Positions 25,415 through 39,287 of a stretch of DNA of 64,000 bases are shown here, one piece after another. Source of the stretch: Chondrosia reniformis (taxonomy: Eukaryota; Porifera; Demospongiae; Chondrillida; Chondrillidae). The notes under the pieces were generated by a model. The model saw only the letters and a list, made by a program, of their open reading frames with translations. It was not told the origin of the DNA and searched no databases. Location: positions 3,162,001 to 3,226,000 of the forward strand of contig OX359191.1 in NCBI GenBank assembly GCA_947172415.1. The letters run 5' to 3'. A program made the translations under genes and the position numbers. Within the stretch, counting starts at the first letter, position 1. Every line of letters starts with the position of its first letter.

Positions 25415-28400
25415 TGGTTACACTATGTACAAGTTGTATGTACTAGTTATGTACCAGTTGAACGTACTAGTTGTATGTATATACTAGTTGTATGTAGTTG
25501 TGTGTACTAGTTGTATGTACTAGTTGTATGTACGTTTTGTATGTACTTGTTGGTTGTACTAGGTGTATGTACTATTTTTAAATACTAGTTATATGTGTAT
25601 GTACTGGTTATATGTAGTAGTTGTATGTAACTTTTGTATATACAAGTTGCCTGTACTACGTGTATCCACTAGCTGTATGTACTAGTTGTAGGTTCTAGTA
25701 CTTGTTATATTAGGTACTAAGTAGGCATTAGTTGTATGTACTAGTTGTTAGGACTATTTGAACATATGTATGTACTAGTTCTATGTACTAGTACTAGTAA
25801 TATTAACTAGTTGTAGGTACTGGTTGTATGTAGTAGTTGGATGTAGTAGTTGTATGTACTAATTGTATGTATTAGTTGTATGCACTAGTTTTATGTATAT
25901 ACTAGTTGTATGTAGTAGCTATGTACTAGTTGTATGTACTTTATGTAGTAGTTGTATATACTAGTTGAATGTTCTAGCTGTATATAGTAGTTGTATGAAC
26001 TCGATACTATGTTCCAATCAAATGTAGTATTTATATGTACTAGTTGTATGTATTAGTTGTATGTACTAGTGACTACTTGTATGTACTAGTTGTATGTACT
26101 AGTTTTTTGAACTAGTTGTAGAAGTTATACTAGGAACTAGGAAGGAACTTGTTCTATATACTACTTGTTTGTTTGTTTGAATTAGTTTTTTGTACTAATC
26201 GTATATACTAGTTGTATGTACTAGTTGTAGGTTGAAGTCTAGATACTAATTGTATGTACTAGTTGTATGTACCCGTTGTATGTAATTGTACTAGTTGTAT
26301 GTACTATTTATATGTTTATGTACTAGGTATATGTACTACTTGTACGTACTGGCTGTATGTGCTGGTTGTATGTACTAATTCTATCTACTAGTTGTATGTA
26401 CTAATACTAGTTATATTTACTAGTTCTAGGTGCTAGTTGTATGTACAAGTTGTATGTGGTAGTTGTATGTACTAATTGTATGTACTAGTTGGATGTACTA
26501 GTTGTATGTATTAGTTGTATGAACTAGATATGAACCAGTTGTAAGTACAAGATGTATGCACTAGTTGTTTGTACTAGCTATATATTAGGTTTATGAATTT
26601 GTTGTATGTACTAGTTGTGTGAATTAGTTGTACATACTAATATTATGTACTAGTTGAATGTACTCTTTGTATGTATATACAAGTTTTATGTCTAGTTAAA
26701 TGTACTAGTGTTATATATATACTCGTTGTATGGACTAGTTGTATGGACTAATTTCTTGTTGTATGCACTAGTTGTATGTACTATTTATATTTACTAGGTA
26801 TATGTGTATGAACTAGTTGTATTTAGTAGGTGTATGTACTAGTTATATATCCTAGTTGTTTGTACTCGTTGTATGTTCAAGTTGAATGTACTATTTGTAT
26901 GTACTATGTGTATGTACTATTTATAAGTACCAGTTATATGTATGTAGTAGTTACATGTTTGTGAACTAGTTATATATACTAGTTGTATGCACTAGCTGTA
27001 TGTACTAGTTGTATGTACTATTTATAATTACAAGGTATACGTGTATTTACTAGTTATATGTAGTTGGTGTATGTACTAGTTATATATACTAGTTGTTTGT
27101 CCTAGTTGTATGTACTAGTTGAATGTACTAGTTATATGTACTAGTTGTATGGACTAGTTGTATGTACTCAATACTATTTATATGTACTAGTCGAATATAT
27201 TAGTAATTTGTACTAGTTGAATGTATAAGTAGTTTGTAATTGTTGTATGTACTTATTAAATGAATGAACTAGTTCTATGAGCTACTTGTTTGTTTGTGTG
27301 AACTAGTTTTCTGCACTAGTTGCATGTACTATATTTATGTGCTAATTATTTGTGTATGTACTAGTCATATGTACTAGTTATATGTACTAGTTGTATGTGC
27401 TAGTTGTATGTACTTGTGGTATATACTAGTTGTAGGTTCTAGTCCTAATTATACTAGGTACTAGGGAGGTACTAGTTGTATATACTAGACACTAGTTGTC
27501 TGTACTACTTGTATGTACTAGTTGTATGTACTAGTCGCATGTACAAGTTATATGTACTAGTTACTAGTTGGATGAACTAGTTGTATGTATATACCAGTTG
27601 TATATACTAGCTAAATGTACTAATTTTATATATATACTAGTTGTATGTATTAGTTTCCAGTTGTATTTACTGGTTTTATGTACTTGTTGTATGTACTATG
27701 TGGATTCACTATTTATTTGAACTAGTTATATTTTTATGCATTAGTTATATGTAATAGGTGTGTGTACTAGTTATATGTACTAGAACTAGCTATATTTACT
27801 AGTTTTAGGTACTAGTAATTATGTATTAGTTGTATGGAGGAGTTGCATGTGCTAATTGTATGTACAAGTTCTGTGTACTAGTTGTATGTATATACTAGTT
27901 GTTATTACTAGCTATGTACTAGTTGTATGTTCTAGTTGTATATACTAGATACTAGTTGAATGTACTAGTTGTAGGTACTAGTTGTATGTACTAGTTGTAT
28001 TTACTATTTGTATGTTCTATTTATATATGTGTGTACTAGTTATATGTACTAGTTGTATGCGCTAGCTGTATGTAGTAATTGTATGTACTATTTACATTTA
28101 CTAGGTATACATGTATGTTCTAGATATATATAGTAGGTGTATGTACTAGTTATATGTCCTAGTTGTTTGTACTAGTTGTATGTTCTAGTTGTAGGTACTA
28201 GTTAAATGTAGCAAATGTATGTACTATTTTTATCTACTGTTTATATATATGTGCTATGTGTATGTACAATATAAAAGTACCAGTTATATGAATGTAGTGG
28301 TTATATGTTTGTGAACTAGTTGTATATACTAGTTGTATGCACTAGCTGTATGTACTAGTTGTATGTATTATTTATAATTATGTGGTATATGTGTATTTAC

Positions 28401-31400
28401 TAGTTATATGTAGTTGGTGTATGTACTAGTTATATATCCTAGTTGTTTGTCCTAGTTATATGTACTAGTTGGATGTATTAGTTATATGTACTAGTTACTA
28501 GTTGTATGTACTGGTTAATGGTTGTGTGAACTAGTTGTACGACCTAATTGTAAATAGTATGTACTAGTTGTATGTACTATTCATAATTACTAGGTATATA
28601 TGTATGTACTAGTTATATGTAGTAGATGGATGTACTAGTTATATATCCTAGTTGTTTGTCCTAGTTATATGGACTAGTTGAACGTACTAGTTGTATGTAC
28701 TCGTTAATAGTTGTTAGTAGTAGTTGTATGTTCTAGTTTTATGTTCTAGTTCCAGTTATATGTACTAGTTGTAGGTACTAGTTGTATATATTAGTTGCAA
28801 GTACGATTCGTATGTCCTATTTGCATGTACTAGTTGTACGTACTATTTATATATACTAAATATATGTGAATGTACTAGGTATATGTACTACTTGCATGTA
28901 CAAGCTGTTTTAGCTGGTTGTATGTACTAATTATATGTAATAGTTGTATGTACTTGTTATATGTAGTAGATAGAACCAGATGTATGTACAAGATGTATGC
29001 ACTAGTACTTTGTACTAGCTGTATACTAGTTTTAGGAACTAGTTGTATGTACTATGTGTTTGGACTAGTTGTATGTTCTAGTCGCATGTACTAGTAATAT
29101 GTACTAGTTACTAGTTGTATGAACTAGTTGTAACTATTAAATTTAAGTACTAGTTGTATGTACTAGTTAATAGTTGTATAGTCTAGTTGTATGTATTAGT
29201 TGTATGCACTAGATGTAAGTACTAGTTGTATGTACTATGTGTATGTACCAGTTGTTGATTCTTGTACTATTTATACTATATACTAGGTAGGTTCTAGTTG
29301 TATGTACTAGATACTTGTTGCATGTACTAGTTGTATGAACTAGTTTTATGAACTAGTTGGGTGTACTCTTTATATGTACTAGGTTTATGTACCAGTTATA
29401 TGTACTAGTTGTATGTACTAGTAGTATGTACTAGTTATATTTACTAGCTGTGTGTACTACTTGTGTGTACTAATTGTATGCACTAGTTGTATGTACTACT
29501 TATATGTACTCGTTACAATTGTATGTACTGGGTGTATGTACTAGTTGTTTGTACTAGTTATATATACTAGTTGTACGTACTATTTATACATTCTATATAT
29601 ATGTGTATGTACTAGGCATATGTACTACTTGTATGTACAAGCTGTATTAGCTGGTTGTAAGTACTAATTCTACATACTAGTTATATGTACTAGTTTTATA
29701 TAGTAGATATGAACCAGTTGTTTGTACAAGATGTATGCACTAGTTCTTAGTACTAGCTATATACTAGTTTTATGAACTTGTTGTATGTACTATGTGGATG
29801 CACTATTTATTTGAACTAGTTATATTTTTATGTAATAGTTATATGTAGTAGATGTTTGTACTAGTTATATGTACTAGTTGAAAGTACTAGTTGTATGTAC
29901 TAGTTGTATGTACTAGAACTAGCTTAATTTACTAGTTTTAGGTACTAGTTGTATGTATTAGATGTATGTAGTAGTTGCATGTGCTAATTGTAAGTACAAG
30001 TTCTGTGTACTATATAGTTGTATTTATATACTAGTTGTATGTACCAGTTGTACGTATTAGTTGTATGTACTAGTTGTATTTACTATTTGTATGTTCTATT
30101 TATATCTGTGTGTACTAATTATATTTACTTGTTGTAGCGCTAGCTGTATGTACTATTTGTATGTACTATTTACATTTACTAGGTATACGTGTATGTACTA
30201 GTTATATGTCCTAGTTCTATGTACTAGTTGCAAGCACTAGTTGTATGTTCCAGTTGTGTGTACTAGTCACATGTAAGAATTATATTTACTAGTTACTAAT
30301 TTTAAAAACTAGTTGTACCTACGAATTTTATGTCCTAGTTGTATGTACTCTTTGTATGTATATCCTAGTTTTATGTACTAGTTAAATGTACTAGTGTTAT
30401 ATATATATTAGTTGTATGGACTAGTTTCTAGTTGTATGTACTAGTTTTATGTACCCGTTCAAGGTACTAGTTGTAAGTACTGTTTATAATTACTAGGTAT
30501 ATGTGTATGTACTAGTTGTATGTAGTAGGTGTATGTACTAGTTTTATGTCCTAGTTGTTTGTACTACTTATATGTTCTAGTTGAATGTACTAGTTGTATG
30601 TACTAGTTGTATATTCTATTTGTGTGTATTGTTACGATGTACTAGTTGTATGTACTTATTGCATGTACTAGTTGTATGCACTAGTTTTATGAACTAGTTC
30701 TATTTATATTTACTAGTTGTTATATGTTTGTGAACTAGTATTATATACTAGTTGTATGTACTTGTTGTATGTATATACTAGTTGTATGTACTAATTGTAT
30801 GTCCTAAGTGTGTGTACTAAATGGAATGTATTAGTTGTATGTACTCTATGTATGCACTAGTTCTTTGTACTAGCTGTATACTAGTTTTATGAACTAGTTG
30901 TATGTACTAGTTGAATGTACTAGTTGTAGGTTCAAGTCCTAGTCATATTAGGTAATAGCGAATTGCTAGTTGTATGTACTAGTTACTAATTGTATGTACT
31001 AGTTGCATGTACCAGTTGTGTGTAATTGTACTAGTTGTATGTACTAATACTAGTTATATTTCCTAGTTGTAGGTGCTAGTTGTATGTACTAGTTGTATGT
31101 TATAGTTGCATGTACTAGTTAGATGTACTAGTTACTAGTTGTGTGAACTAGTTGTACCTACTAATTCTATGTACTAATTGTATGTACTCTTTGTATGTAT
31201 ATCTTAGTTTTATGTACTAGTTAAATGTACTAGTGTTTATATATATACTAGTTGTATATACCAGTTTCTAGTTGAATATACTAGATTTATGTACTACTTG
31301 TAATTACTAGGTATATGTGTATGTACTAGTTTTATGTAGTAGGTGTATGTACTACTTATATGTCCTAGTTGTTTGTCCTAGTTATATGGACTAGTTGAAT

Positions 31401-32789
31401 GTACTAGTTGTATGTACAAATTGTATGTGCTAGGTGTGTGTACTATTTGGTATGTACTAGTTGTATGTACTATTTCTATGTACTAGTTATGTACCAGTTG
31501 TACTTAATAGTTGTATGTACATACTAGTTGTTAATATTAGCTATGTACTAGATGTATATTCAAGTTGTATGTTCTATATAGTATTTTGTACTCGTTCTAT
31601 AAACTAGTAGCATTTACTAGTTTCTAGTTGTAAGTAATAGTTATAAGTACTAGTTGTATGTACTATGTGTATGTACCAGTTGTTGTACTAGCTATACTAT
31701 GTACTAGGTAGATTCTATTTGTATGTACTAGATACTTGTTGCATGTATTAGTTGTATGAACTAGTTTTATGTACAACTTGTATGGACTAGCTGTATGTAC
31801 TATTTGTATGTATTAGTTGTATGTACTAGGTGAATGTTGTAGTTGTACGTTCTAATTGTTTGAACTAGTTCTGTGTACTAATTGTATGTACTAGGTATGT
31901 ACTAGTCGCTAGTTTCTAGTCGTATGTACTAGTTGTATGTACTAGTTGTTAGCACCCAATACTATTTGTATCTACTAGTCGAATGTAGTAGTTATTTGTA
32001 CTAGTTGAATGTATAAGTAATGTGTAAATGTTGTATGTACCATTTTTATGTACTAGTTGTATGTACTAGTTGTATATACTAGATGTTTGAACTAATTTTA
32101 GGTTCTATTGCAAGTTATACTAGGTACTAGGAATGAACTAGTTCTATGAACTACTTGTTTGTTTGTGTTAACTAGTTTTCTGTACTACTTGTATGTACTA
32201 TATTTATGTGCTAATTATATGTGTATGTATTAGTCATATGTAATACCTATATGTACTAGTTATTTGTACTAGTTGCATGAACTAGTTGCTTGTACTAGTA
32301 GTATATAGTAGTTGATGGTTCTAATCCTAATTATGCTAGGTACTAGGGAGGAACTAGTTGTATATACTAGACACTAGTTGTATGTACTAGTTATATGTAC
32401 TAGTTATATGTACTAGTTGTATTTACTACTTATATGTCTAGTTGTATGTACTAGTTGTATGTACTACGTATATGGACTCGTTATATTTGTATGTACTGGT
32501 TGTACGTACTAGTTGTTTGTACTAGTTGTATATACTAGTTTTACGTACTATTTCTATGTACTATATATATTAATACATGTACTTGGTACATGTATTACTT
32601 GTATGTACTAGCTGTATTAGCTGGTTGTATGTACTAGTCGCAAGTACTAGTTATATGTACTAGTTACTAGTTGTATGAACTAGTTGTACCTATTAATTTT
32701 ATGTACTAGTTGTACCTATTAATTTTATGTACTAGTTGTATGTTCTAGTTGTATGCATATACCAGTTGTATGTACTAGTTAAATGTACT

Positions 32790-33065
32790 TATTAGGGGCT
32801 GTATTATGTATAATATGAGTTCATACTCAAGTTTTGTAACACTTAATTTATACGTCAATACATCGTTTTTGCAAATGGCGGCGTTCAGGAAGCTTTGGTT
32901 AACGAAGCTTTTCCATCGTTATTTATAAAGTTCAGGACACTCAAGCGTCCTCAAATGTTAGTATTCCGAATGTATATATCAAATCCCAATGATGCGGCCA
33001 AGTAGTTCGAGTTAATTCGGGGGGCGGCAGCCCCATGAGTTTTTAAACTCGAAATACTTCTTTTA
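32790..33065 (+). mobile_element. Interspersed element X, copy 1
   Basis: About 275 bases of non-satellite DNA shared with 38,030-38,416 and, inverted, with 51,081-51,401. Shared landmarks are TTTTTGCAAATGGCGGCGT, ATCGTTATTTATAAAGTTC and GGCGGCAGCCCCA. It ends with a hairpin CGAGTTT/AAACTCG-like palindrome. It has no coding potential that I trust. Class unknown; a short non-autonomous element or solo fragment of a larger one is likely. Confidence 0.65.
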
Positions 33066-36000
33066 TATATATAATAGTTGTATGTAATAGTTTCAAATTG
33101 TATTTACTAGTTTTATGTACTAGTTGTATGTACTATGTGGATGCACTATTTATTTGAACTAGTTAAATTTTTATGTATTAGTTATATGTAGTAGATGTGT
33201 GTACCAGTTATATGTACTAGTTGAAAGGACTAGTTGTATGTACTAGTTGTGTGTACTAGAACTAACTATAGTTATATGTACTATTTGTATGCACTAGTTT
33301 TATGAACTAGTTCTATTTATATTTACTAGTTGTAGGTACTAGTTATATGTAGCAGATGTATGCACTATTTGTATCTACTATTTGTATGTACTATGGGCAT
33401 ATACTATTTATAAGTATCAGTTACATGTATGTAGTAGTTATATGTTTGTGATCTAGTTATATATACTAGTTGTATGCACTATCTGTATGTACTAGTTGTA
33501 TGTACGGTTTATAATTACAAGGTATATGTGTATTTACTAGTTATATGTAGTTGGTGTATGTACTAGTTATATATACTAGTTGTTTGACCTAGTTGTATGT
33601 TCTAGTTGAATGTACTAGTTATATGCACTAGTTGCATGTACTAGTTGAATGTACTAGTTGCATGTACTGGTTATATGTACTAGTTAATAGTTCTGGGAAC
33701 TAGTTGGACGACCTAATTGTAAATACTAGTTGTATGAACTAGTTGTTTGTATATAATAGTTGTATGATTTAGTTAAATGTACTAGTTTTATGTATATAAT
33801 AATTGTATGTACTAGTTTCTAGTTGCATGTACTAGTTTTATGTACTAGTTATATATACTATATGGATGCACTATTCACATGTACTAATTATATGTAGAAG
33901 GTGTGTAGAAGGTGTGTACTAGTTATACATCCTAGTTTTATGTACTCGTTCTATGTACTAGTAGTTGTATGGACTTCTTGTTCGTAGTGTGTTTATGTAC
34001 TATTTATATGTACTAGTTACATTTTTATGTAATTGTTATATGTGGTAGATGTGTGTACTAGTTATATGAACTAATTTCAAGTACTAGTTGTATGTACTGG
34101 TTGTATGGACTAGTACTAGTTATATTTACTAGTAGTAGGTACTAGTTGTATGTACTAGTTGTATGTATATACTGGTTGTATGTACTAGCTATGTACTGGT
34201 TTTATGTTCTAGTTATATGTACTAGTTGTATGTACAAGCGGTAGGTTCTTGTACTAGTTACACTAGGTGCTAGGAAGGTACTAGTTGTATGTAGTATATA
34301 CTAATTGGATGTAATTGTTGTATGTACTAGTTGTATGTACTATTTATAATTATTAGGTAAAAGTGTATGTACTAGTTATATGTAGTAGGTGTATGTACTA
34401 TTTATATGTCCTACTTGTTTTTCCTAGTTGTGTGTAGTAGTTATGTACTAGTTGAATATACAAGTTGTACGTTCTAGAATTATGTACTCATTCTGTGAAC
34501 TAGTTGTATATACTAGTTTCTAGTTGTATGTACTAGTTTTAAGGACTAGTTTTATGTACTGGTTGTATGTACTAGTTGTGTGTACTATTTATAATTACAA
34601 GGTATGTGTATTTACTAGCTATATGTAGTAGGGGTATGTACTAGTTGTATGTACAAATTGTATATACTAGGTGTATGTAGTGGTTGTATGTTCTAATTGT
34701 TTTAACTCAGTTGTATGTACTAATTGTTGGTACTAGTTATGTACAAGTTGTATGAACCAGTTTTAAGTGCTATATAGTTCTGGGTACTAGTTGTATGTAC
34801 TAATTGTATGCACTAGGTATGTACTAGTTACTAGTTTCCAGTTGTAAGTATTAGTTGTAAATACTAGTTGTATGTACTTTATGTATGTACCAGTTGTTGA
34901 TTCTTGTACTACTTATACTATGTACTAGGTAGGTTGTAGTTGTATATACTAGATACTTGTTGCATGTACTACTTGTAAGAACTAGTTTTATGAACTAGTT
35001 GTATGTACTCAATACTATTTGTATGTACTAGTCGAATGTAGGAGTTATTTCTACTAGTTGAATGTATAAGTATTGGGTAATTGTTGTATGTACTAGTTAT
35101 ATGTACTAGTTGTGTGTACTCTTTTATGTACTATTTGCATGTACTAGTTGTATGTACTAGATGTTTGAACTACTTTTAGGTTCTAGTACAAGTTATACTA
35201 GGTACTAGGAATTAACCAGTTCTATGAACTACTTGTTTGTTTTTTGTTTGAACTAGTTTTCTGTACTAGTTGTATGTACTATATTTATGTACTAGTTATA
35301 TGTGTATATACTATTCATATGTATTAGTTATGTGCACTAGTTATATGTACTAGTTGTATGTACTACTTATATGTACTCGTTACATTTGTATGTACTGGAT
35401 GTGTTTGTACTAGTTATATATACTAGTTGTACATACTATTTATATGAACTATATATATGTGTATGTGCTAGGTATATGTACTACTTGTAGGTACTAGCTG
35501 TATTAGCTGGTTGTATGTACTAATTCTATGTACTAGTTGAATGCAATAGTTGAATTTACTATTTGTATGTTCTATTTATATATGTGTGTACTAGTTCTAT
35601 GTACTAATTGTATGTACTAGGTGAGTACTAGTTACTAGTTTCTAGTTGTATGTACTAGTTGTAAGTACTAGTTGTATGAACTATGTGTATGTACCAGTTG
35701 TTGATTCTAGTACTACTAATACTATGTACTAGGTAGGTTCTAGCTGTATGTACTAGATACTTGTTGCATGTACTAGTTGTATGAACTAGTTTTATGAACT
35801 AGTTGTGTGTACTCTTTATATCTACTAGTTATATATACCAGTTATATGTACTCTATAGTTTTCTGTACTAGTAGTATGTACTAGTTATATTTACTAGCTG
35901 TATGTACTATCCGTGTGTTCTAATTGTTTGCACTAGTTGTATGTACTAGTTGTATGTACTCAATACTATTTGTATGTACTAGTCGAATGTAGTAGTTTTT

Positions 36001-38029
36001 TCTACTAGTTGAATGTATAAGTAGTGGGTAATGGTTGTATGTACTAGTTATATGTACTAGTTGTGTGTACTCTTTTATGTACTATTTGCATGTACTAGTT
36101 GTATGTACTAGATGTTTGAACTACTTTTAGGTTCTAGTACAAGTTATACTAGGTACTAGGAATTAACCAGTTCTATGAACTACTTGTTTGTTTTTTGTTT
36201 GAACTAGTTTTCTGTACTAGTTGTATGTACTATATTTATTTACTAGTTATATGTGTATATACTATTCATATGTATTAGTTATGTGCACTAGTTATATGTA
36301 CTAGTTGTATGTACTACTTATATGTACTCGTTACATTTGTATGTACTGGATGTGTTTGTACTAGTTATATATACTAGTTGTACATACTATTTATATGAAC
36401 TATATATATGTGTATGTGCTAGGTATATGTACTACTTGTAGGTACTAGCTGTATTAGCTGGTTGTATGTACTAATTCTATGTACTAGTTGAATGCAATAG
36501 TTGAATTTACTATTTGTATGTTCTATTTATATATGTGTGTACTAGTTCTATGTACTAATTGTATGTACTAGGTGAGTACTAGTTACTAGTTTCTAGTTGT
36601 ATGTACTAGTTGTAAGTACTAGTTGTATGAACTATGTGTATGTACCAGTTGTTGATTCTAGTACTACTAATACTATGTACTAGGTAGGTTCTAGCTGTAT
36701 GTACTAGATACTTGTTGCATGTACTAGTTGTATGAACTAGTTTTATGAACTAGTTGTGTGTACTCTTTATATCTACTAGTTATATATACCAGTTATATGT
36801 ACTCTATAGTTTTCTGTACTAGTAGTATGTACTAGTTATATTTACTAGCTGTATGTACTATCCGTGTGTTCTAATTGTTTGCACTAGTTGTATGTACTAG
36901 TTGTATGTACTCAATACTATTTGTATGTACTAGTCGAATGTAGTAGTTTTTTCTACTAGTTGAATGTATAAGTAGTGGGTAATGTTTGTATGTACTAGTT
37001 ATATGTACTAGTTGTGTGTACTCTTTGTCTGTACTAGTTGTATGTACTAGTTGTATGTTCTATTGTCTAATTGTATGTACTAGTGTTATGTACTAGCTGT
37101 ATTTACTAGGTGTATGTTGTAGTTGTATGTTCTAATTGTTGGAACTAGTTCTATGTACTAATTGTATGTACTAAGTATATACTAGTTACTAGTTTCTAGT
37201 TGTATGTACTAATTGTAAGTACTAGTTGTATGTACTATGTGTATGTACCAGTTGTTGATCCCTGTACTAGTTATACTATGTACTAGGTAGGTTGTAGTTG
37301 TATGTACTAGATACTTGTTGAATGTACTAGTTGTAAGAACTAGTTTTATGGACTAGTTGTATGTACTCAATACTATTTGTATGTACTAGTCGAATGTAGT
37401 AGTTATTTGCACTAGTTTAATGCATAAGTAGTGGGTAATTGTGGTATGTACTAGTTATTTGTACTAGTTGTATGTACTATATTTATGTACTAGTTATATA
37501 TACTAGTTGTATGTTATAGTTGAATGTACTACTTATATGTACTCGTTACATTTGTATGTACTGAGTGTATTTATGTTTTTGTATGTATTTATGTATTCCT
37601 AGTACTAGGTACTAGGTTCTAGAAATGAACTAGTTCTATGAACCACTTGTTTGTTTGTGTGAACTAGTGTTCTGTACTAGTTGTATGTACTATATTTATA
37701 TACTAGTTATACGTACTAGTTGTATGTACTATTTGTATGTACTACTTATATGTACTCGTTACATTTGTATGTACAGGGTGTATGTACTAGTTGTATGTAC
37801 TATTTACATTTACTAGGTATACGTGTATTGTACTAGTTACATATAGTAGGTGTATGTACTATTTATATGGCCTAGTTGTATGTACTAGTTGCATGCACTA
37901 GTTGTATGGACTAGTTGTATATACTAGTCGCATGTACTAATTATATTTACTAGTTACTAATTTTATGAACTACTTGTAACTACTAATTTTATGAACTACT
38001 TGCAACTACAAATTTTATGTACTACTTGT
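33066..38029. repeat. 13-bp satellite array, B orientation, containing a 951-bp tandem repeat
   Basis: A 5-kb B-orientation array. The interior 35,001-37,030 is a clear higher-order tandem repeat, listed separately. Its right part (from about 37,627) belongs to the left arm of the giant palindrome. No genes. Confidence 0.9.
35001..37030. repeat. 951-bp higher-order satellite repeat, two full copies plus start of a third
   Basis: The marker GTCGAATGTAG occurs at 35,031, 35,982 and 36,933, exactly 951 bases apart both times. Sequence between the copies is almost identical, whereas neighbouring monomers in the window differ strongly. Copy 1 is about 35,001-35,951 and copy 2 about 35,952-36,902; a third copy runs about 130 bases before diverging. 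High identity implies recent unequal exchange or replication slippage at the scale of the block. Confidence 0.9.
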
Positions 38030-38416
38030 ATACCTTATATTGTTTTCATTTGCCGATTACCTTGTACAGCTTCATGTTACGGAAAGAGTATATATATATA
38101 TCTATATATATAATACAGGTTAATACGCAACTATTATAACACTTATTTTATACGTCGATATTTGTATAATACTAGTTCATATGCAACTATTGTAACACTT
38201 AATTTATATGTCAATATATCGTTTTTGCAAATGGCGGCGTCCAGGAAGCTTTAGTTTACGAAGCTTTTCCATCGTTATTTATAAAGTTCAGGACACTAAA
38301 TCGTCCTCAATCATTAGTATTACGAATATATATATTAAATCCCAACGATGTGGCCAAGTAGTTCCAGTTAATGCGGGGCGGCAGCCCCACGAGTTTTTAA
38401 ACTCGAAATACTTGTT
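38030..38416 (+). mobile_element. Interspersed element X, copy 2 (left palindrome arm)
   Basis: The longest copy of element X. It starts near ACCTTATATTGTTTTCATTTG, has an (AT)n stretch and then two diverged copies of an AACTATT(G/A)TAACACTTA phrase. It continues with the GCAAATGGCGGCGT core and ends with the CGAGTTT/AAACTCG hairpin. It has no supported ORF. It is mirrored at 51,081-51,401. Confidence 0.65.
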
Positions 38417-39287
38417 TGTAGTAGTTGTATCTATATACCAGTTGTAGACTAGTTAAATGTACTAGTTTTATATATATACTAGATGTATATTCTAGTTTCT
38501 AGTTGTAGTATCTAGTACATACAACTAGAACCTCCCTAGGACATAGTATAAGTAGTACAAGAATCAACAACTGGTACATACACATAGTACAAACAACTAG
38601 TACTTACAACTATTACATACAACTAGAAACTAGTAACTAGTGCATACCTGTACATACAATTAGTACATAGAACTAGTTCAAACAATTAGAACATACAACT
38701 GGTACAAGGCTAGTACATACAACTCGTATAAACATACAACTAGTACACCGAACGTATACAAACAATTAGCACATACAACTAGTACTTTTAACTAGTACAT
38801 ATAATAAGTTCACACACCTACTACATATAACTAATACATAAACATATAACTAGTATATATGAAAAGTACATACACATAGTACATACAACTAAAAACTAGT
38901 ACATACAACTAGTATATATATAAAACTAGTACCTTTAGCTAGTACATACAAGTATTACATAAATTTCGTAGGTACAACTAGTTCATAAAATTAGTAACTA
39001 GTAAATATAATTAGTACATGCGACTAGTATATACAACTAGTCCATACAACTAGTACATGCAACTAGTACATACAATTAGGCCATATAACAAGTACATACA
39101 CCTACTACATATAACTAGTACAATACACGTATACCTAGTAAATGTAAAGAGTATCTACAACTAGTACATACAGCTAGCGCATACAACTAGTACATATAAC
39201 TAGTACCCACACATATAAATAGTACACACAAATAGTAAATACAACTAGAATATACAACTAGTACATAGACTTAGTACATAAACATAT
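38417..39287. repeat. Satellite with B-to-A orientation switch
   Basis: B-orientation satellite for about 90 bases after element X, then from about 38,509 the A orientation. The switch has no element at the junction. The mirrored place in the right arm (51,080) lacks the last part of X and this short B piece. Confidence 0.85.

Larger units (their letters stand above)
20641..32789. repeat. 13-bp satellite array, B orientation, with higher-order blocks
   Basis: A 12-kb array with only two short foreign fragments (PLE tails at 22,345 and 25,328). Recurring long phrases include CAATACTATTTGTATGTACTAG followed by GTCGAATGTAG (23,877; 27,177; 31,967), ACTAGGTACTAGGAATGAAC followed by CTACTTGTTTGTTTG (24,048; 32,112) and GTTGTTGATTCTTGTACTA (22,850; 29,260). 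Their repeated order indicates a diverged higher-order unit of roughly 1 kb. The segment around 22,200-22,560 is duplicated at about 25,190-25,520 together with its PLE tail. Confidence 0.9.

Noticed and set aside
38208..38447. 79-codon ORF over element X
   Set aside because: It is not open in the other two copies, has no family likeness, and ends in satellite.
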